Assembly: GCF_002072155.1 (NCBI RefSeq)
Contig: NZ_BDIY01000013.1
Coordinates: 1-64,000 of the forward strand
DNA: 64,000 bases
Origin: Roseovarius sp. A-2
GTDB lineage: Bacteria; Pseudomonadota; Alphaproteobacteria; Rhodobacterales; Rhodobacteraceae
Direction: 5' to 3'
Positions 8,774 through 18,220 of this stretch are shown in pieces. The notes below the pieces were generated by a model. It ran no database searches. It saw only the letters and a list, made by a program, of their open reading frames with translations, and had not been told where the DNA came from. A program made the position numbers and the translations under genes. How positions within the stretch are numbered: the first letter of the stretch is position 1; each line of letters opens with the position of its first letter.

Positions 8774-10308
8774 CCACACTTACCCTCACCCCCGGCGCTG
8801 TCACGCTGGATGATCTGGCCGAAATTTTCTGGAATGAGGCATCGGTGCGCCTTGATCCCGCGTGCCACCCGGCCATTGAACTTGCCCATTCCCGCATCGC
8901 AAAGGCGGTTGCCGGGACCGATGCGGTTTATGGCGTTAACACCGGTTTTGGCAAGCTGGCCTCGGTCAAAATCGAATCCAAAGACACCGCCACGCTTCAG
9001 CGCAATCTGATCCTGTCCCATTGCTGTGGTGTTGGCCCGGCGATTTCGCGCCGTCATGCGCGTTTGCTGATGGCGCTCAAATTGCTCAGCCTCGGGCGCG
9101 GCGCATCCGGTGTGCGGCTGGAGGTTGTCACGCTGATCGAGGCAATGCTGGACAAGGGCGTGACACCGGTCATTCCCGCGCAAGGCTCGGTCGGCGCGTC
9201 GGGCGATCTTGCCCCGCTGGCGCATATGGCGGCGGTGATGATGGGCCATGGCGAGGCCGAGTTTGACGGGCAGGTCATGTCCGGAGACAAGGCATTGAAA
9301 GCGGCGGGTTTGACCCCGGTCGAGCTTGGCCCGAAAGAAGGGCTCGCGTTGATCAATGGCACACAGTTTTCCACCGCCTTCGCGCTTGCCGGTCTCTTTG
9401 GCGCATGGCGTGCTGCCCATTCGGCGCTTGTCACATCGGCCTTGTCGACGGACGCGATCATGGGGTCCACAGCGCCCTTGCAGCCCGAAATCCACGCCCT
9501 GCGCGGCCACCCTGGCCAGATAGAGGCGGGCGAAACCATGCGCGCGCTTTTGGCCGGCTCCGAGATCCGCGACAGCCATGTCGTCGATGACGCGCGGGTG
9601 CAGGACCCCTATTGCATCCGCTGCCAACCGCAGGTGACCGGCGCGGCGATGGATGTGCTGCGCATGGCGGCGCGCACGCTTGAGATTGAAGCGAATGCCG
9701 CCACAGATAATCCGCTTGTTCTGATCGAGGCGGACCTGATCGTGTCGGGCGGCAATTTCCACGCCGAGCCGGTTGGCTTTGCCGCCGATATGATCGCGCT
9801 TGCCATCGCCGAGATCGGCGCCATCGCGCAGCGCCGCGTGGCCCTGATTGTCGATCCGGTGCTGAGCTTTAACCTGCCGCCGTTCCTGACGCCCAATCCC
9901 GGCCTGAACTCTGGCTACATGATTGCCGAGGTCACCACTGCCGCCCTGATGAGCGAGAACAAGCATCTGGCAAACCCTTGTGTCACCGACAGCACGCCGA
10001 CCTCTGCCAACCAAGAAGACCACGTCAGCATGGCCGCCCATGGCGCGCGCCGCTTGGGTCAGATGATCGAAAACCTCAATCGTATTCTGGGGGTTGAGCT
10101 GCTCTGCGCCGCGCAAGGCATTGATTTCCGCGCCCCGCTGACAACCAGCGAGACCTTGCAGCGCGTTGTTGCACGGGTGCGTCGCGATGTGGCGACACTG
10201 GGCCAGGACCGCTACCTCGCGCCTGATCTGGAACGCGCCGCGGTGATGATCGCAGAGGGCGATATCGTCGCCGCCACGGGCGTCGCCATGCCGGGTGTTG
10301 CGGCATGA
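8770..10308 (+). CDS. hutH: Histidine ammonia-lyase
   Basis: A 512-residue lyase that deaminates L-histidine to trans-urocanate. The autocatalytic MIO cofactor triad A143-S144-G145 is seen in [14 protein letters not shown], at the family's usual position, with [11 protein letters not shown] near the N-terminus. The start is the GTG at 8770, preceded by CGGAGGC and overlapping the hutI stop; an in-frame upstream ATG at 8689 would lie deep inside hutI. The stop overlaps the ATG of hutG. Confidence 0.95.
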   Translation: MTTLTLTPGAVTLDDLAEIFWNEASVRLDPACHPAIELAHSRIAKAVAGTDAVYGVNTGFGKLASVKIESKDTATLQRNLILSHCCGVGPAISRRHARLLMALKLLSLGRGASGVRLEVVTLIEAMLDKGVTPVIPAQGSVGASGDLAPLAHMAAVMMGHGEAEFDGQVMSGDKALKAAGLTPVELGPKEGLALINGTQFSTAFALAGLFGAWRAAHSALVTSALSTDAIMGSTAPLQPEIHALRGHPGQIEAGETMRALLAGSEIRDSHVVDDARVQDPYCIRCQPQVTGAAMDVLRMAARTLEIEANAATDNPLVLIEADLIVSGGNFHAEPVGFAADMIALAIAEIGAIAQRRVALIVDPVLSFNLPPFLTPNPGLNSGYMIAEVTTAALMSENKHLANPCVTDSTPTSANQEDHVSMAAHGARRLGQMIENLNRILGVELLCAAQGIDFRAPLTTSETLQRVVARVRRDVATLGQDRYLAPDLERAAVMIAEGDIVAATGVAMPGVAA

Positions 10309-11105
10309 AACCCGTCGAGATTCAACAGGGCGACAGCCCGATTGTTCTGGGCTTGCCGCATACCGGCACCTTTGTGCCCGAGGATATCCTGGCCGACCTG
10401 AACCCGCGCGGACGTGGGCTGGATGACACCGACTGGCATATTCACAGGCTCTACGACGGTGTTCTGGCAGGCGCGACCACGGTACGTGCGACCTTCCACC
10501 GTTATGTGATTGACGCCAATCGCGACCCGTCAGGCGTCTCGCTCTATCCGGGGCAGAACACCACCGGCTTGGTCCCCCTGACCGATTTTGATGGTCATGA
10601 CATCTGGGCGACCCCGCCCACCGAAGCAGAGATAGAAGAGCGCCGCGAAACCTTTCACGCGCCCTATCACGCGGCGGTGCAGGCCGAGCTTGAACGGGTG
10701 CGCGATCTGCACGGCATCGCGATCTTGTATGATTGCCACTCCATCCGCTCAGGTATTCCGTTCCTGTTTGACGGCACCCTGCCCGACTTCAACATCGGCA
10801 CCAATCTGGGCAGCACCTGCGCGCCCGAGATTGAAGCGGCCACGCAAGACATTTGCGCCGCTGCCGAGGGCTATACCTCAATCACCAATGGCCGTTTCAA
10901 AGGCGGCTGGACCACCCGTCACTATGGCCGCCCCACCGAGGGGTTGCACGCCATCCAGATGGAATTGGCGCAAAGCACCTATCTGAGCGCCGAGACCGCG
11001 CCGTGGGGCTATGACGAAGACAAAGCCGCGCGCCTGCGCCCTCACCTCACATCTATTCTGACGAAACTGGCCGCCCTGGCCCCGACCCTGAAAGGCACAT
11101 CATGA
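10305..11105 (+). CDS. hutG: N-formylglutamate deformylase
   Basis: A 266-residue N-formylglutamate amidohydrolase that completes the HutF route, giving L-glutamate and formate. Family landmarks include the N-terminal [13 protein letters not shown], the [16 protein letters not shown] segment with its metal-binding Asp/His, and the MELAQSTYL segment near the C-terminus. It overlaps hutH and hutU by ATGA junctions, so the operon is translationally coupled. Confidence 0.93.
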   Translation: MKPVEIQQGDSPIVLGLPHTGTFVPEDILADLNPRGRGLDDTDWHIHRLYDGVLAGATTVRATFHRYVIDANRDPSGVSLYPGQNTTGLVPLTDFDGHDIWATPPTEAEIEERRETFHAPYHAAVQAELERVRDLHGIAILYDCHSIRSGIPFLFDGTLPDFNIGTNLGSTCAPEIEAATQDICAAAEGYTSITNGRFKGGWTTRHYGRPTEGLHAIQMELAQSTYLSAETAPWGYDEDKAARLRPHLTSILTKLAALAPTLKGTS

Positions 11106-12769
11106 GCGATCCGCGCAAGAACACCCGTGACGTTTTTCCCGCCACCGGCACCGAGTTGACGGCCAAAAGCTGGCTTACCGAAGCGCCGCTGCGGATGTTG
11201 ATGAACAACCTGCACCCCGACGTCGCCGAAAACCCGCATGAATTGGTGGTTTATGGCGGTATTGGCCGTGCTGCACGCACCTGGAAGGATTACGACATGA
11301 TCGTCGCCTCGCTGCGCGCGCTGGAGGACGACCAAACCCTTCTGGTGCAATCGGGCAAGCCTGTCGGCGTGTTCCAGACCCACAAGGATGCACCGCGCGT
11401 CTTGATCGCGAATTCCAATCTGGTGCCGCATTGGGCCACATGGGATCATTTCAACGAGCTCGATAAAAAGGGTCTGGCCATGTACGGCCAGATGACCGCC
11501 GGGTCGTGGATCTACATCGGTAGCCAAGGCATCGTGCAGGGCACATACGAGACCTTTGTCGAGGCGGGCCGCCAGCATTATGATGGCGATCTCAAAGGCA
11601 AATGGATCCTCACCGGCGGACTTGGCGGTATGGGCGGCGCACAACCCCTCGCGGCGGTGATGGCCGGGGCCTGCTGTCTGGCGGTCGAGTGCAACCCCGA
11701 CAGCATTGATTTCCGTCTGCGCACGAAATACGTCGACGAAAAGGCCGAAACGCTGGATGAAGCGCTTGAGATGATCGAACGCTGGACCAAGGCCGGCGAG
11801 GCGAAATCCGTGGCCCTGCTCGGCAATGCGGCGGATGTGTTCCCCGAACTGGTCAAACGCGGTGTGCGCCCCGATATCGTCACCGACCAGACCTCGGCGC
11901 ATGACCCGGTCAACGGCTACCTGCCGCAGGGCTGGACCATGGCGCAATGGAAAGACAAACGCGAAAGCGCGCCGAAAGAGGTCGAAAAGGCCGCACGCGC
12001 CAGCATGAAGGTGCAGGTCAAGGCGATGGTCGATTTCCACGCTGCCGGTATTCCGACCGTCGATTACGGCAACAACATCCGCCAGATGGCGCTGGAAGAA
12101 GGGCTGGAAAACGCCTTTGATTTCCCCGGCTTCGTGCCCGCCTATATTCGCCCGCTGTTCTGTCGCGGCATCGGCCCGTTCCGGTGGGCCGCCTTGTCGG
12201 GCGACCCCGAGGACATCTACAAAACCGACGCCAAAGTGAAAGAGATCCTGGCCGAGGACTCGCATCTGCACAACTGGCTGGATATGGCCCGCGAGCGGAT
12301 TTCGTTTCAGGGCCTGCCTGCGCGGATCTGCTGGGTTGGTCTGGGCGTGCGCCACAAGCTGGGCCTTGCGTTCAACGAAATGGTGCGCAACGGCGAGCTT
12401 AGCGCGCCGATCGTGATTGGCCGCGATCATCTGGATTCAGGCTCGGTTGCCTCGCCCAACCGCGAGACCGAAGCGATGAAGGACGGCTCTGATGCGGTCA
12501 GCGACTGGCCTTTGCTCAACGCACTTCTCAACACCGCGTCGGGCGCGACATGGGTGTCGCTGCACCACGGTGGCGGTGTTGGCATGGGCTTTTCACAGCA
12601 CTCCGGCATGGTGATCTGTTGTGACGGCACCGAGGATGCGGATCGCCGCATCGCACGGGTGTTGTGGAACGATCCCGCAACCGGCGTGATGCGCCACGCC
12701 GATGCGGGCTATGACGAGGCGCTCGAGTGCGCCCACGAGAATGGTTTGAACCTGCCGGGAATTCTCTGA
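11102..12769 (+). CDS. hutU: Urocanate hydratase
   Basis: A 555-residue NAD-dependent urocanase that converts urocanate to imidazolone-5-propionate. Typical segments include the tightly bound NAD Rossmann region [30 protein letters not shown], and the C-terminal [17 protein letters not shown]. Length matches the family. It is the last gene of hutIHGU and ends 44 bases before the convergent hutC stop, with a hairpin between. Confidence 0.95.
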   Translation: MSDPRKNTRDVFPATGTELTAKSWLTEAPLRMLMNNLHPDVAENPHELVVYGGIGRAARTWKDYDMIVASLRALEDDQTLLVQSGKPVGVFQTHKDAPRVLIANSNLVPHWATWDHFNELDKKGLAMYGQMTAGSWIYIGSQGIVQGTYETFVEAGRQHYDGDLKGKWILTGGLGGMGGAQPLAAVMAGACCLAVECNPDSIDFRLRTKYVDEKAETLDEALEMIERWTKAGEAKSVALLGNAADVFPELVKRGVRPDIVTDQTSAHDPVNGYLPQGWTMAQWKDKRESAPKEVEKAARASMKVQVKAMVDFHAAGIPTVDYGNNIRQMALEEGLENAFDFPGFVPAYIRPLFCRGIGPFRWAALSGDPEDIYKTDAKVKEILAEDSHLHNWLDMARERISFQGLPARICWVGLGVRHKLGLAFNEMVRNGELSAPIVIGRDHLDSGSVASPNRETEAMKDGSDAVSDWPLLNALLNTASGATWVSLHHGGGVGMGFSQHSGMVICCDGTEDADRRIARVLWNDPATGVMRHADAGYDEALECAHENGLNLPGIL

Positions 12770-12775
12770 AGACTT

Positions 12776-12804
12776 GCACCGTCGCCCTGTCCCGGCGGCG
12801 GTGC
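12776..12804. terminator. Hairpin between convergent hutU and hutC
   Basis: An 11-bp stem (GCACCGTCGCC / GGCGGCGGTGC, one G-U pair) with a 7-base loop separates the two stop codons. It lacks a following T-run, so it may act as a weak bidirectional terminator or as an mRNA-stabilising 3' structure. Confidence 0.5.
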
Positions 12805-12813
12805 CCCTGCCCG

Positions 12814-13503
12814 TCAATAGCGCGTCGTCATCCGATGCCCGGGGCGATAGGACAGCTTGACATATGTAACGGCCTGCCCCTCCCACCAGGTCGACCGCTC
12901 CACGGTGAAAACCGGATCGCCGATCTTGCTGGCAAGATATTGCGACAGGTCCAGATCCACCAGCCCCGCCGAAAAGCTGATCTCGGCGTCGGAAAACGGG
13001 ATTGTGGCGACCAGCCATTCATTGGGCCCCGTCACCGCAAAATCGGCCTTTTCGGCCTGCGGCAGAACCGCGAGATTGATCCATCTGTCTTCATATTGAT
13101 AGGGGTCGCCATCGGCGTAATGCATGCACACCAGATGCACAACCCGGCCCCCCGGCGGTAATTTCAACCGCGCCCGGAGCCAGTCAGGCGCCTCCACCAC
13201 TGAGTGACTGACCAGAGAATAGCGGTACTGCGCGCCCTTTTCCTCGATCTCCCCGCGCACCAGCGGAATATCGAACCGCGCCTGACGGACCGGGCTTTGA
13301 CGCACCCGCGTGCCCGCCTTGCGACGGCGCTCGATGATGCCATCATCGGCAAGCTCGCGCATGGCACGGTTCACGGTGGCACGGGCACAGCCATATATCC
13401 CCGCAAGCTCGATTTCGTTGGGAATAAAACTTCCAGGCCCCCATTCCCCCCTGGTGATCTTTGACAGGATGTCGGTTTTGACGTCTCTATAGGTGACTTT
13501 CAT
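12814..13503 (-). CDS. hutC: Histidine utilisation repressor, GntR/HutC family
   Basis: A 229-residue GntR regulator with an N-terminal winged helix (ELAGIYGCARATVNRAMREL) and a C-terminal UTRA effector domain, which in HutC binds urocanate and releases the operators. The ATG at 13503 (MKVTYRDVK) is chosen over 13563 because an operator-like sequence would otherwise fall inside the gene. HutC-like sites at frmA/hutD, hutF/hutI, the peptide permeases and the binding protein suggest a regulon larger than hut itself. Confidence 0.92.
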   Translation of the reverse strand: MKVTYRDVKTDILSKITRGEWGPGSFIPNEIELAGIYGCARATVNRAMRELADDGIIERRRKAGTRVRQSPVRQARFDIPLVRGEIEEKGAQYRYSLVSHSVVEAPDWLRARLKLPPGGRVVHLVCMHYADGDPYQYEDRWINLAVLPQAEKADFAVTGPNEWLVATIPFSDAEISFSAGLVDLDLSQYLASKIGDPVFTVERSTWWEGQAVTYVKLSYRPGHRMTTRY

Positions 13504-13527
13504 AACTGACCAATTCTTTTGCTTTGC

Positions 13528-13535
13528 GTATAGTT
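13528..13535 (+). promoter_or_regulatory. Weak HutC-like site upstream of hutC
   Basis: GTATAGTT has two mismatches to GTMTAKAC and lies 24 bases before the chosen hutC start. It could allow autorepression. This is the weakest of the set. Confidence 0.35.
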
Positions 13536-13600
13536 CATTTGCACCTGCGCGATTGTCGTACATCTGCCAGACCCGCCCCCCCCTTTGAAACCGCTTGAAA

Positions 13601-13613
13601 AGAAAATCTAAAC
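13601..13613 (+). promoter_or_regulatory. 13-base motif shared with the second Rieske promoter
   Basis: AGAAAATCTAAAC upstream of the permease operon recurs exactly on the minus strand at 20493-20505, upstream of the VanA-like gene. It may be a site for the LysR regulator encoded at 20504-21415. Confidence 0.4.
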
Positions 13614-13671
13614 GGTCTCACAGTTGAGCTGCACTTGACGCCGAGTACCAGTTCGCCTCACTCTCCTATTA

Positions 13672-13684
13672 ATCTAGACATAAT
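13672..13684 (+). promoter_or_regulatory. HutC-like site before the peptide permease operon
   Basis: ATCTAGACATAAT lies 27 bases upstream of the permease start. Its last ten bases (TAGACATAAT) are identical to the site at 21521-21530 before the binding-protein gene and nearly match the hutF/hutI site. The palindromic core is TCTAGA. Confidence 0.5.
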
Positions 13685-13711
13685 GCAATCCTCCAAGACA
13701 AAAGTGTGCAC

Positions 13712-14668
13712 ATGAACTCAATCCTGTCCATCGTCTTCAAACGTTTACTGATTGGTCTGCTGACTCTCTGGATTGTTACGGTCATTATCTTTGCCGCAAT
13801 CGAAATGCTGCCAGGTGACATCGCAACCGAAATGTTGGGCCAGGCAGCAACCGAAGAAAGCCTTGCGGCGTTTCGCGAAAAATTCGACCTAAACCGCCCG
13901 CTTCATGAACGGTATTTCTCTTGGCTGGCGGGGGCCGCAACAGGTGATTTCGGGATATCGCTGGCCAATCAACGCCCGATCTCAGAGTTGATCGGTCAAC
14001 GCACTGCAAATACTTTTTTCCTGGCTGGCTATGCCGCCGCAATCTCGGTGCCGATTGCCGTCGTATCCGGCATGATGGCCGCGCTTTACAACGGATCGGT
14101 GTTTGATCGCCTGCTCTCCAACTCAACGTTGGCGGCGATTTCCTTTCCTGAATTCTTTATCGCCTACATCCTGATCCTCATATTTTCCGTAGGGTTCGGT
14201 TGGTTCCCGAGCCTTGCCAATGTCGATGTCGATACGAGCTTGGGCGAGCGATTATACATAACCTTTCTACCGGCAATGACGCTGACGTTGATCGTTCTGG
14301 CCTATATGATGCGTATGACGCGGGCCGCGATCCTGAACCTCCTGGCGCTGCCCTATATCGAAATGGCCCACCTCAAGGGTATCAAACGCTGGCGCGTGAT
14401 CGCCGTGCATGCGCTTCCCAATGCCCTTGCTCCGATCATCAATGTGATCGCGCTGAACCTTGCCTATCTGATTGTCGGCGTGGTTCTGGTCGAGGTGGTG
14501 TTTGTCTATCCGGGTCTTGGGCAAACACTGGTGGACGCTGTATCCAAACGCGATGTGACGGTCGTGCAAGCGGCATGTCTGATCTTCGCCGCGACGTACA
14601 TCCTGCTCAATCTACTGGCAGACATTTTGTCGATCATCGCAAACCCACGCCTTCTACATCCGAGATAA
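13712..14668 (+). CDS. Peptide/opine-type ABC transporter permease (DppB-like)
   Basis: A 318-residue inner-membrane permease with about six transmembrane helices. The N-terminal helix (RLLIGLLTLWIVTVIIFAAI) and periplasmic EKFDLNRPLHERYFSWLAGA segment are typical of DppB/OppB, and the EAA loop region (AHLKGIKRWRVIAVHALPNA) contacts the ATPase. The start is ATG 13712 or GTG 13706; no clear ribosome-binding site decides. It is the first gene of a permease-permease-ATPase-deacylase operon whose binding protein is encoded separately at 21590. HutC-like and LysR-like sites precede it. Confidence 0.88.
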   Translation: MNSILSIVFKRLLIGLLTLWIVTVIIFAAIEMLPGDIATEMLGQAATEESLAAFREKFDLNRPLHERYFSWLAGAATGDFGISLANQRPISELIGQRTANTFFLAGYAAAISVPIAVVSGMMAALYNGSVFDRLLSNSTLAAISFPEFFIAYILILIFSVGFGWFPSLANVDVDTSLGERLYITFLPAMTLTLIVLAYMMRMTRAAILNLLALPYIEMAHLKGIKRWRVIAVHALPNALAPIINVIALNLAYLIVGVVLVEVVFVYPGLGQTLVDAVSKRDVTVVQAACLIFAATYILLNLLADILSIIANPRLLHPR

Positions 14669-14671
14669 CAT

Positions 14672-15529
14672 ATGCATAATCTGTTTCTTCAGCTTCGCGA
14701 TGCGCCTGTTTCGGCCTGGGTCGGCATGTTAATCGTCGCCTTCTACGCGATCATTGCGATTGGCGCGCCGCTGTTTGCCCCTTACGCAGAAAGCGCCTCT
14801 GTGGGCGCGCAATATCAACCCTGGACCGCCCCGCATTACCTGGGAACCGACATCTTGGGTCGGGATGTGTTGTCCCGCCTGATATACGGCGCACGCAATA
14901 CTGTCGGCATTGCGCTGGCGACAACGGCGCTCGCCTTTACGCTTGGGGCGGTTTTCGGGCTTTTGGCGGCGACCATTGGCGGTTGGTTTGACGTGATCGC
15001 CTCGCGGGCGGTTGATGTGCTGATGGCGATCCCGCCGCTGATTTTCGCGCTGCTTATCCTCACGATAACAGGCACCTCTGTTGTCGCCCTGATCGTCGTC
15101 ATCGCCGTGTTGGACAGTACGCGGGTCTTCCGCCTGTCGCGCGCCGTGGCACAGGGGATTTTGACGATGGATTATATCGAAGTCGCACGCATGCGCGGTG
15201 AGGGCCTGTTTTGGCTGATCCGCAAAGAGGTCCTGCCCAATGCAGCGGCCCCTTTGATTGCGGAATTTGGCTTGCGGTTTTGTTTTGTGTTTCTGTTTAT
15301 CTCGGCGCTGTCCTTCCTTGGCCTTGGCATACAGCCCCCAACCGCTGATTGGGGTGGCATGGTGCGTGAAAGTGCAAAGCTGATCTCTTTTGCGAATTTC
15401 AGCACATGGCAAACCGCCACCTTTGGCCTTGCGCCCTTGCTCCCCGCCGGGGCCATCGCGTTGCTGACGATTGGCGTGAACCTTGTTGTGGATTGGGTTT
15501 TGCATATGTCATCCGGCCTGAAGGAATAA
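14672..15529 (+). CDS. Peptide/opine-type ABC transporter permease (DppC-like)
   Basis: A 285-residue DppC/OppC-type permease. The family segment GTDILGRDVLSRLIYGAR and the coupling loop VARMRGEGLFWLIRKEVLPN are present, along with GLGIQPPTADWGGMV near the C-terminus. It starts 3 bases after the DppB-like stop and ends 3 bases before the ATPase start. Confidence 0.9.
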   Translation: MHNLFLQLRDAPVSAWVGMLIVAFYAIIAIGAPLFAPYAESASVGAQYQPWTAPHYLGTDILGRDVLSRLIYGARNTVGIALATTALAFTLGAVFGLLAATIGGWFDVIASRAVDVLMAIPPLIFALLILTITGTSVVALIVVIAVLDSTRVFRLSRAVAQGILTMDYIEVARMRGEGLFWLIRKEVLPNAAAPLIAEFGLRFCFVFLFISALSFLGLGIQPPTADWGGMVRESAKLISFANFSTWQTATFGLAPLLPAGAIALLTIGVNLVVDWVLHMSSGLKE

Positions 15530-15532
15530 AGC

Positions 15533-17161
15533 ATGTCAGATATTTTGCTCGATATGAAAAATGTCGCCATCGAAGGGTACTCCGACAGGCAATGGAAGCC
15601 GATTATCAAAGGCGTCGATCTGAGCCTGAAACGCGGTGAAATTCTGGGCCTGATCGGCGAAAGCGGTGCGGGAAAATCAACACTTGGACTGGCCGCGATG
15701 GGCTATACCAAGGGCGGTTGCCGGATCAGCGGCGGGCAAATCATGTTTGACGGCCAAGACCTGACCACCGCCTCGCGCAATTCATTGCGCAAGTTGCGCG
15801 GCAAACGCATTGCTTATGTCGCGCAATCGGCCGCCTCGGCGTTCAATCCCGCTTTCAAACTTATCAATCAGTATTGCGAGGCCCCCGTCCAGCATGGCGT
15901 CATGTCGAAAGCTCAGGCGCAATCGGACGCGGTGGAGCTTTACCGAAAAATCCGCCTGCCAGATCCCGACACCATCGGGTTTCGCTACCCGCATCAGGTG
16001 TCTGGCGGCCAGTTGCAAAGGGCCATGACGGCCATGGCCATGGCCTGCCGACCGGACCTGATCATTTTTGACGAACCGACAACGGCGTTGGATGTCACCA
16101 CCCAGATCGAGGTTCTGGCCGCCATCCGCGACATCGTTCGCGAATATAATACCGCTGCGATCTATATCACGCATGATCTTGCCGTCGTTGCGCAGATGGC
16201 CGACCAGATCAAGGTGCTGCTGCGCGGAGAAGAGGTTGAACAGGCCCCTGCCCGTGAAATGCTCGCCAATCCGCAGCAGACCTATACCAAGTCGTTATGG
16301 GCCGTGCGTGACTTTCGCCGGGCACCGCGCCCGCCCCGCGAGGACGGTGAGAGTACTCTGCTGGACGTCAAAGGCATGGATGCGTCCTATGGCACCACCA
16401 AAGTGCTGGATAATATCAATCTGACCATCAAGCGCGGCAGCACGGTCGCCGTTGTCGGGGAAAGCGGATCGGGAAAATCCACCCTTGCACGGGTGATCAT
16501 GGGCCTGCTGCCACCGATTGAAGGCGAAGTCATATACGACGGTGTGCCGCTCCAGAAAGTTGGCGCAAAACGTGCACGCGGGTTGCAGCGTCACCTTCAG
16601 ATGATCCATCAAATGGCCGATACGGCGCTCAACCCCAAACAGCGGATCAAAGATGTCATCGGCCGCCCCCTGACGTTTTTCCTTGGCCTGAAGGGGGCCG
16701 CGAAAGAGGCCCGCATCAGAGAGCTGTTGACGTTGATCGAACTTGACCCCGACGTTTTCATGAACCGCTTTCCATCCGAGCTGTCAGGTGGGCAAAAACA
16801 ACGTGTCTGTATCGCTCGCGCCTTGGCGGCGGAGCCCGATTTCATCATCTGCGATGAGGTTACTTCGGCATTGGACCAACTGGTCGCAGAAGGAATTTTA
16901 CGCTTGTTGGACCGCCTGCAACGAGAACTGGATTTGACCTATTTGTTTGTCACGCATGATATTGCGACGGTCCGTTCCATCGCGGATGACGTCGTCGTCA
17001 TGCAAAACGGAAAGATTGTTGAACAAGGCCCCAAGGACGAGATTTTCGCCCCCCCGCACGCCCCCTATACCGAACTTCTGCTGTCCTCGGTGCCGGAAAT
17101 GGATCCTGACTGGCTGACGGACCTTCTGGAAGAACGCATGACAGCAGAGCAAAGCCAATGA
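15533..17161 (+). CDS. Fused double ABC ATPase of the peptide transporter (DppD-DppF type)
   Basis: A 542-residue protein carrying two complete nucleotide-binding domains. The first has Walker A GESGAGKST, signature VSGGQLQRA and Walker B DLIIFDEPTT. The second has GESGSGKST, LSGGQKQRV and DFIICDEVTS. One polypeptide therefore replaces the separate DppD and DppF, an arrangement common in Rhizobiales and Rhodobacterales. The stop overlaps the deacylase start by ATGA, so the deacylase is translationally coupled to the importer. Confidence 0.92.
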   Translation: MSDILLDMKNVAIEGYSDRQWKPIIKGVDLSLKRGEILGLIGESGAGKSTLGLAAMGYTKGGCRISGGQIMFDGQDLTTASRNSLRKLRGKRIAYVAQSAASAFNPAFKLINQYCEAPVQHGVMSKAQAQSDAVELYRKIRLPDPDTIGFRYPHQVSGGQLQRAMTAMAMACRPDLIIFDEPTTALDVTTQIEVLAAIRDIVREYNTAAIYITHDLAVVAQMADQIKVLLRGEEVEQAPAREMLANPQQTYTKSLWAVRDFRRAPRPPREDGESTLLDVKGMDASYGTTKVLDNINLTIKRGSTVAVVGESGSGKSTLARVIMGLLPPIEGEVIYDGVPLQKVGAKRARGLQRHLQMIHQMADTALNPKQRIKDVIGRPLTFFLGLKGAAKEARIRELLTLIELDPDVFMNRFPSELSGGQKQRVCIARALAAEPDFIICDEVTSALDQLVAEGILRLLDRLQRELDLTYLFVTHDIATVRSIADDVVVMQNGKIVEQGPKDEIFAPPHAPYTELLLSSVPEMDPDWLTDLLEERMTAEQSQ

Positions 17162-18216
17162 GCCTGAGGTTTGGAACAGTTCATTCGGCGCTCGATCTTC
17201 GCGCAGAAGGGAAACGCGCCGACGTTTTTGCCTTTACCCATTCAGACAACCGATACGGATTTTCATCCATTCAATCGCCCCTTGCCGTCATCTGTGGCGG
17301 TGAAGGCCCGACAGCCTTGGTTTGCGGCGGCAATCACGGTGACGAATACGAAGGCCAGATCATCGTGCGGCGGTTGTTCGAGATGCTGGAAGCCAGCGAT
17401 CTGAACGGGCGTCTGATCCTTGCGCCCTCTCTGAACATGCCAGCGGTTCAATCCGTAAGCCGGACGTCGCCGCTGGATGGCGGTAACCTGAACCGTTCGT
17501 TCACTGGCCTGGCCTTTGCGGGGCCAACCCAGGACATCGCCGGATTTGTAACCACGCATCTCATATCAGAGGCCGATCTTGCGATCGACATCCATTCGGG
17601 TGGCAAAATCTCGAACTATCTGGATACGGCTTATTTTTGCCTTTCCGGCGATCCCGCACAAAATGCCCAGACCCGTGAGCTCTCCTGCGTTATGGGCTTG
17701 CCCTATACGATGGTTGTGCCGGCCAGCGACACAAATGGCGATTTCGACAGTAAGGCACATGCCGTCGGCTGCGCGATGATTTCGTGTGAGCTGGGCGGAG
17801 AGGCGAAAGTCTCGTTGCAGTCACTGGAAAGAGGATGGCACGGCGTGCTGAGGCTGCTGGTGCATCAAGGCGTCCTTCGCGCGCAGGCTGCGGAACGGCT
17901 GGGCATGCCCCCTTCCCCCCAGACAACCTTTATCGACCTGGGTGAGAACGTGCAGTATGTCACGGCGCAATCCTATGGCATGATGGAGCCCCTGGTATGC
18001 CTTGGGGATCGGGTTGCAAAAGGTCAGGCGCTTATGCAGCTACGCGATCTCTATAAGATGGATGCAACGCCGCAGGTTTTGACCAGTGCATGTGAGGGCA
18101 TTGTTTCAATCGTGCGGACCACGCCGATTGTCACACCGGGAGACCACCTATGCGTGATCTGCCCGGAGCTTTCGAGTGAGGGCTTAGAGGCTCAGATAGC
18201 AGCCGCCACGACCTGA
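17158..18216 (+). CDS. Zinc deacylase, succinylglutamate desuccinylase/aspartoacylase family
   Basis: A 352-residue carboxypeptidase-fold enzyme. The zinc ligands are H60 and E63 (GGNHGDEYEG) and H146 (DIHSGG), the AstE/AspA signature. Length and layout are close to the DoeB-type deacetylases that remove an acetyl group from N-acetyl-2,4-diaminobutyrate in ectoine breakdown, but no other ectoine gene is present. The four-base overlap with the importer ATPase implies it processes the imported compound. I infer hydrolysis of an N-acyl or amide-linked amino acid; the substrate is unknown. Confidence 0.8.
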   Translation: MSLRFGTVHSALDLRAEGKRADVFAFTHSDNRYGFSSIQSPLAVICGGEGPTALVCGGNHGDEYEGQIIVRRLFEMLEASDLNGRLILAPSLNMPAVQSVSRTSPLDGGNLNRSFTGLAFAGPTQDIAGFVTTHLISEADLAIDIHSGGKISNYLDTAYFCLSGDPAQNAQTRELSCVMGLPYTMVVPASDTNGDFDSKAHAVGCAMISCELGGEAKVSLQSLERGWHGVLRLLVHQGVLRAQAAERLGMPPSPQTTFIDLGENVQYVTAQSYGMMEPLVCLGDRVAKGQALMQLRDLYKMDATPQVLTSACEGIVSIVRTTPIVTPGDHLCVICPELSSEGLEAQIAAATT

Positions 18217-18220
18217 GGCG

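Noticed and set aside
8719-10116. 465-codon minus-strand frame opposite hutH
   Set aside because: Shadow of hutH. No family resemblance, and the plus strand carries the MIO motif and tight operon overlaps.
11042-12430. 462-codon minus-strand frame opposite hutU
   Set aside because: Shadow frame; hutU on the plus strand is full length with its conserved motifs.
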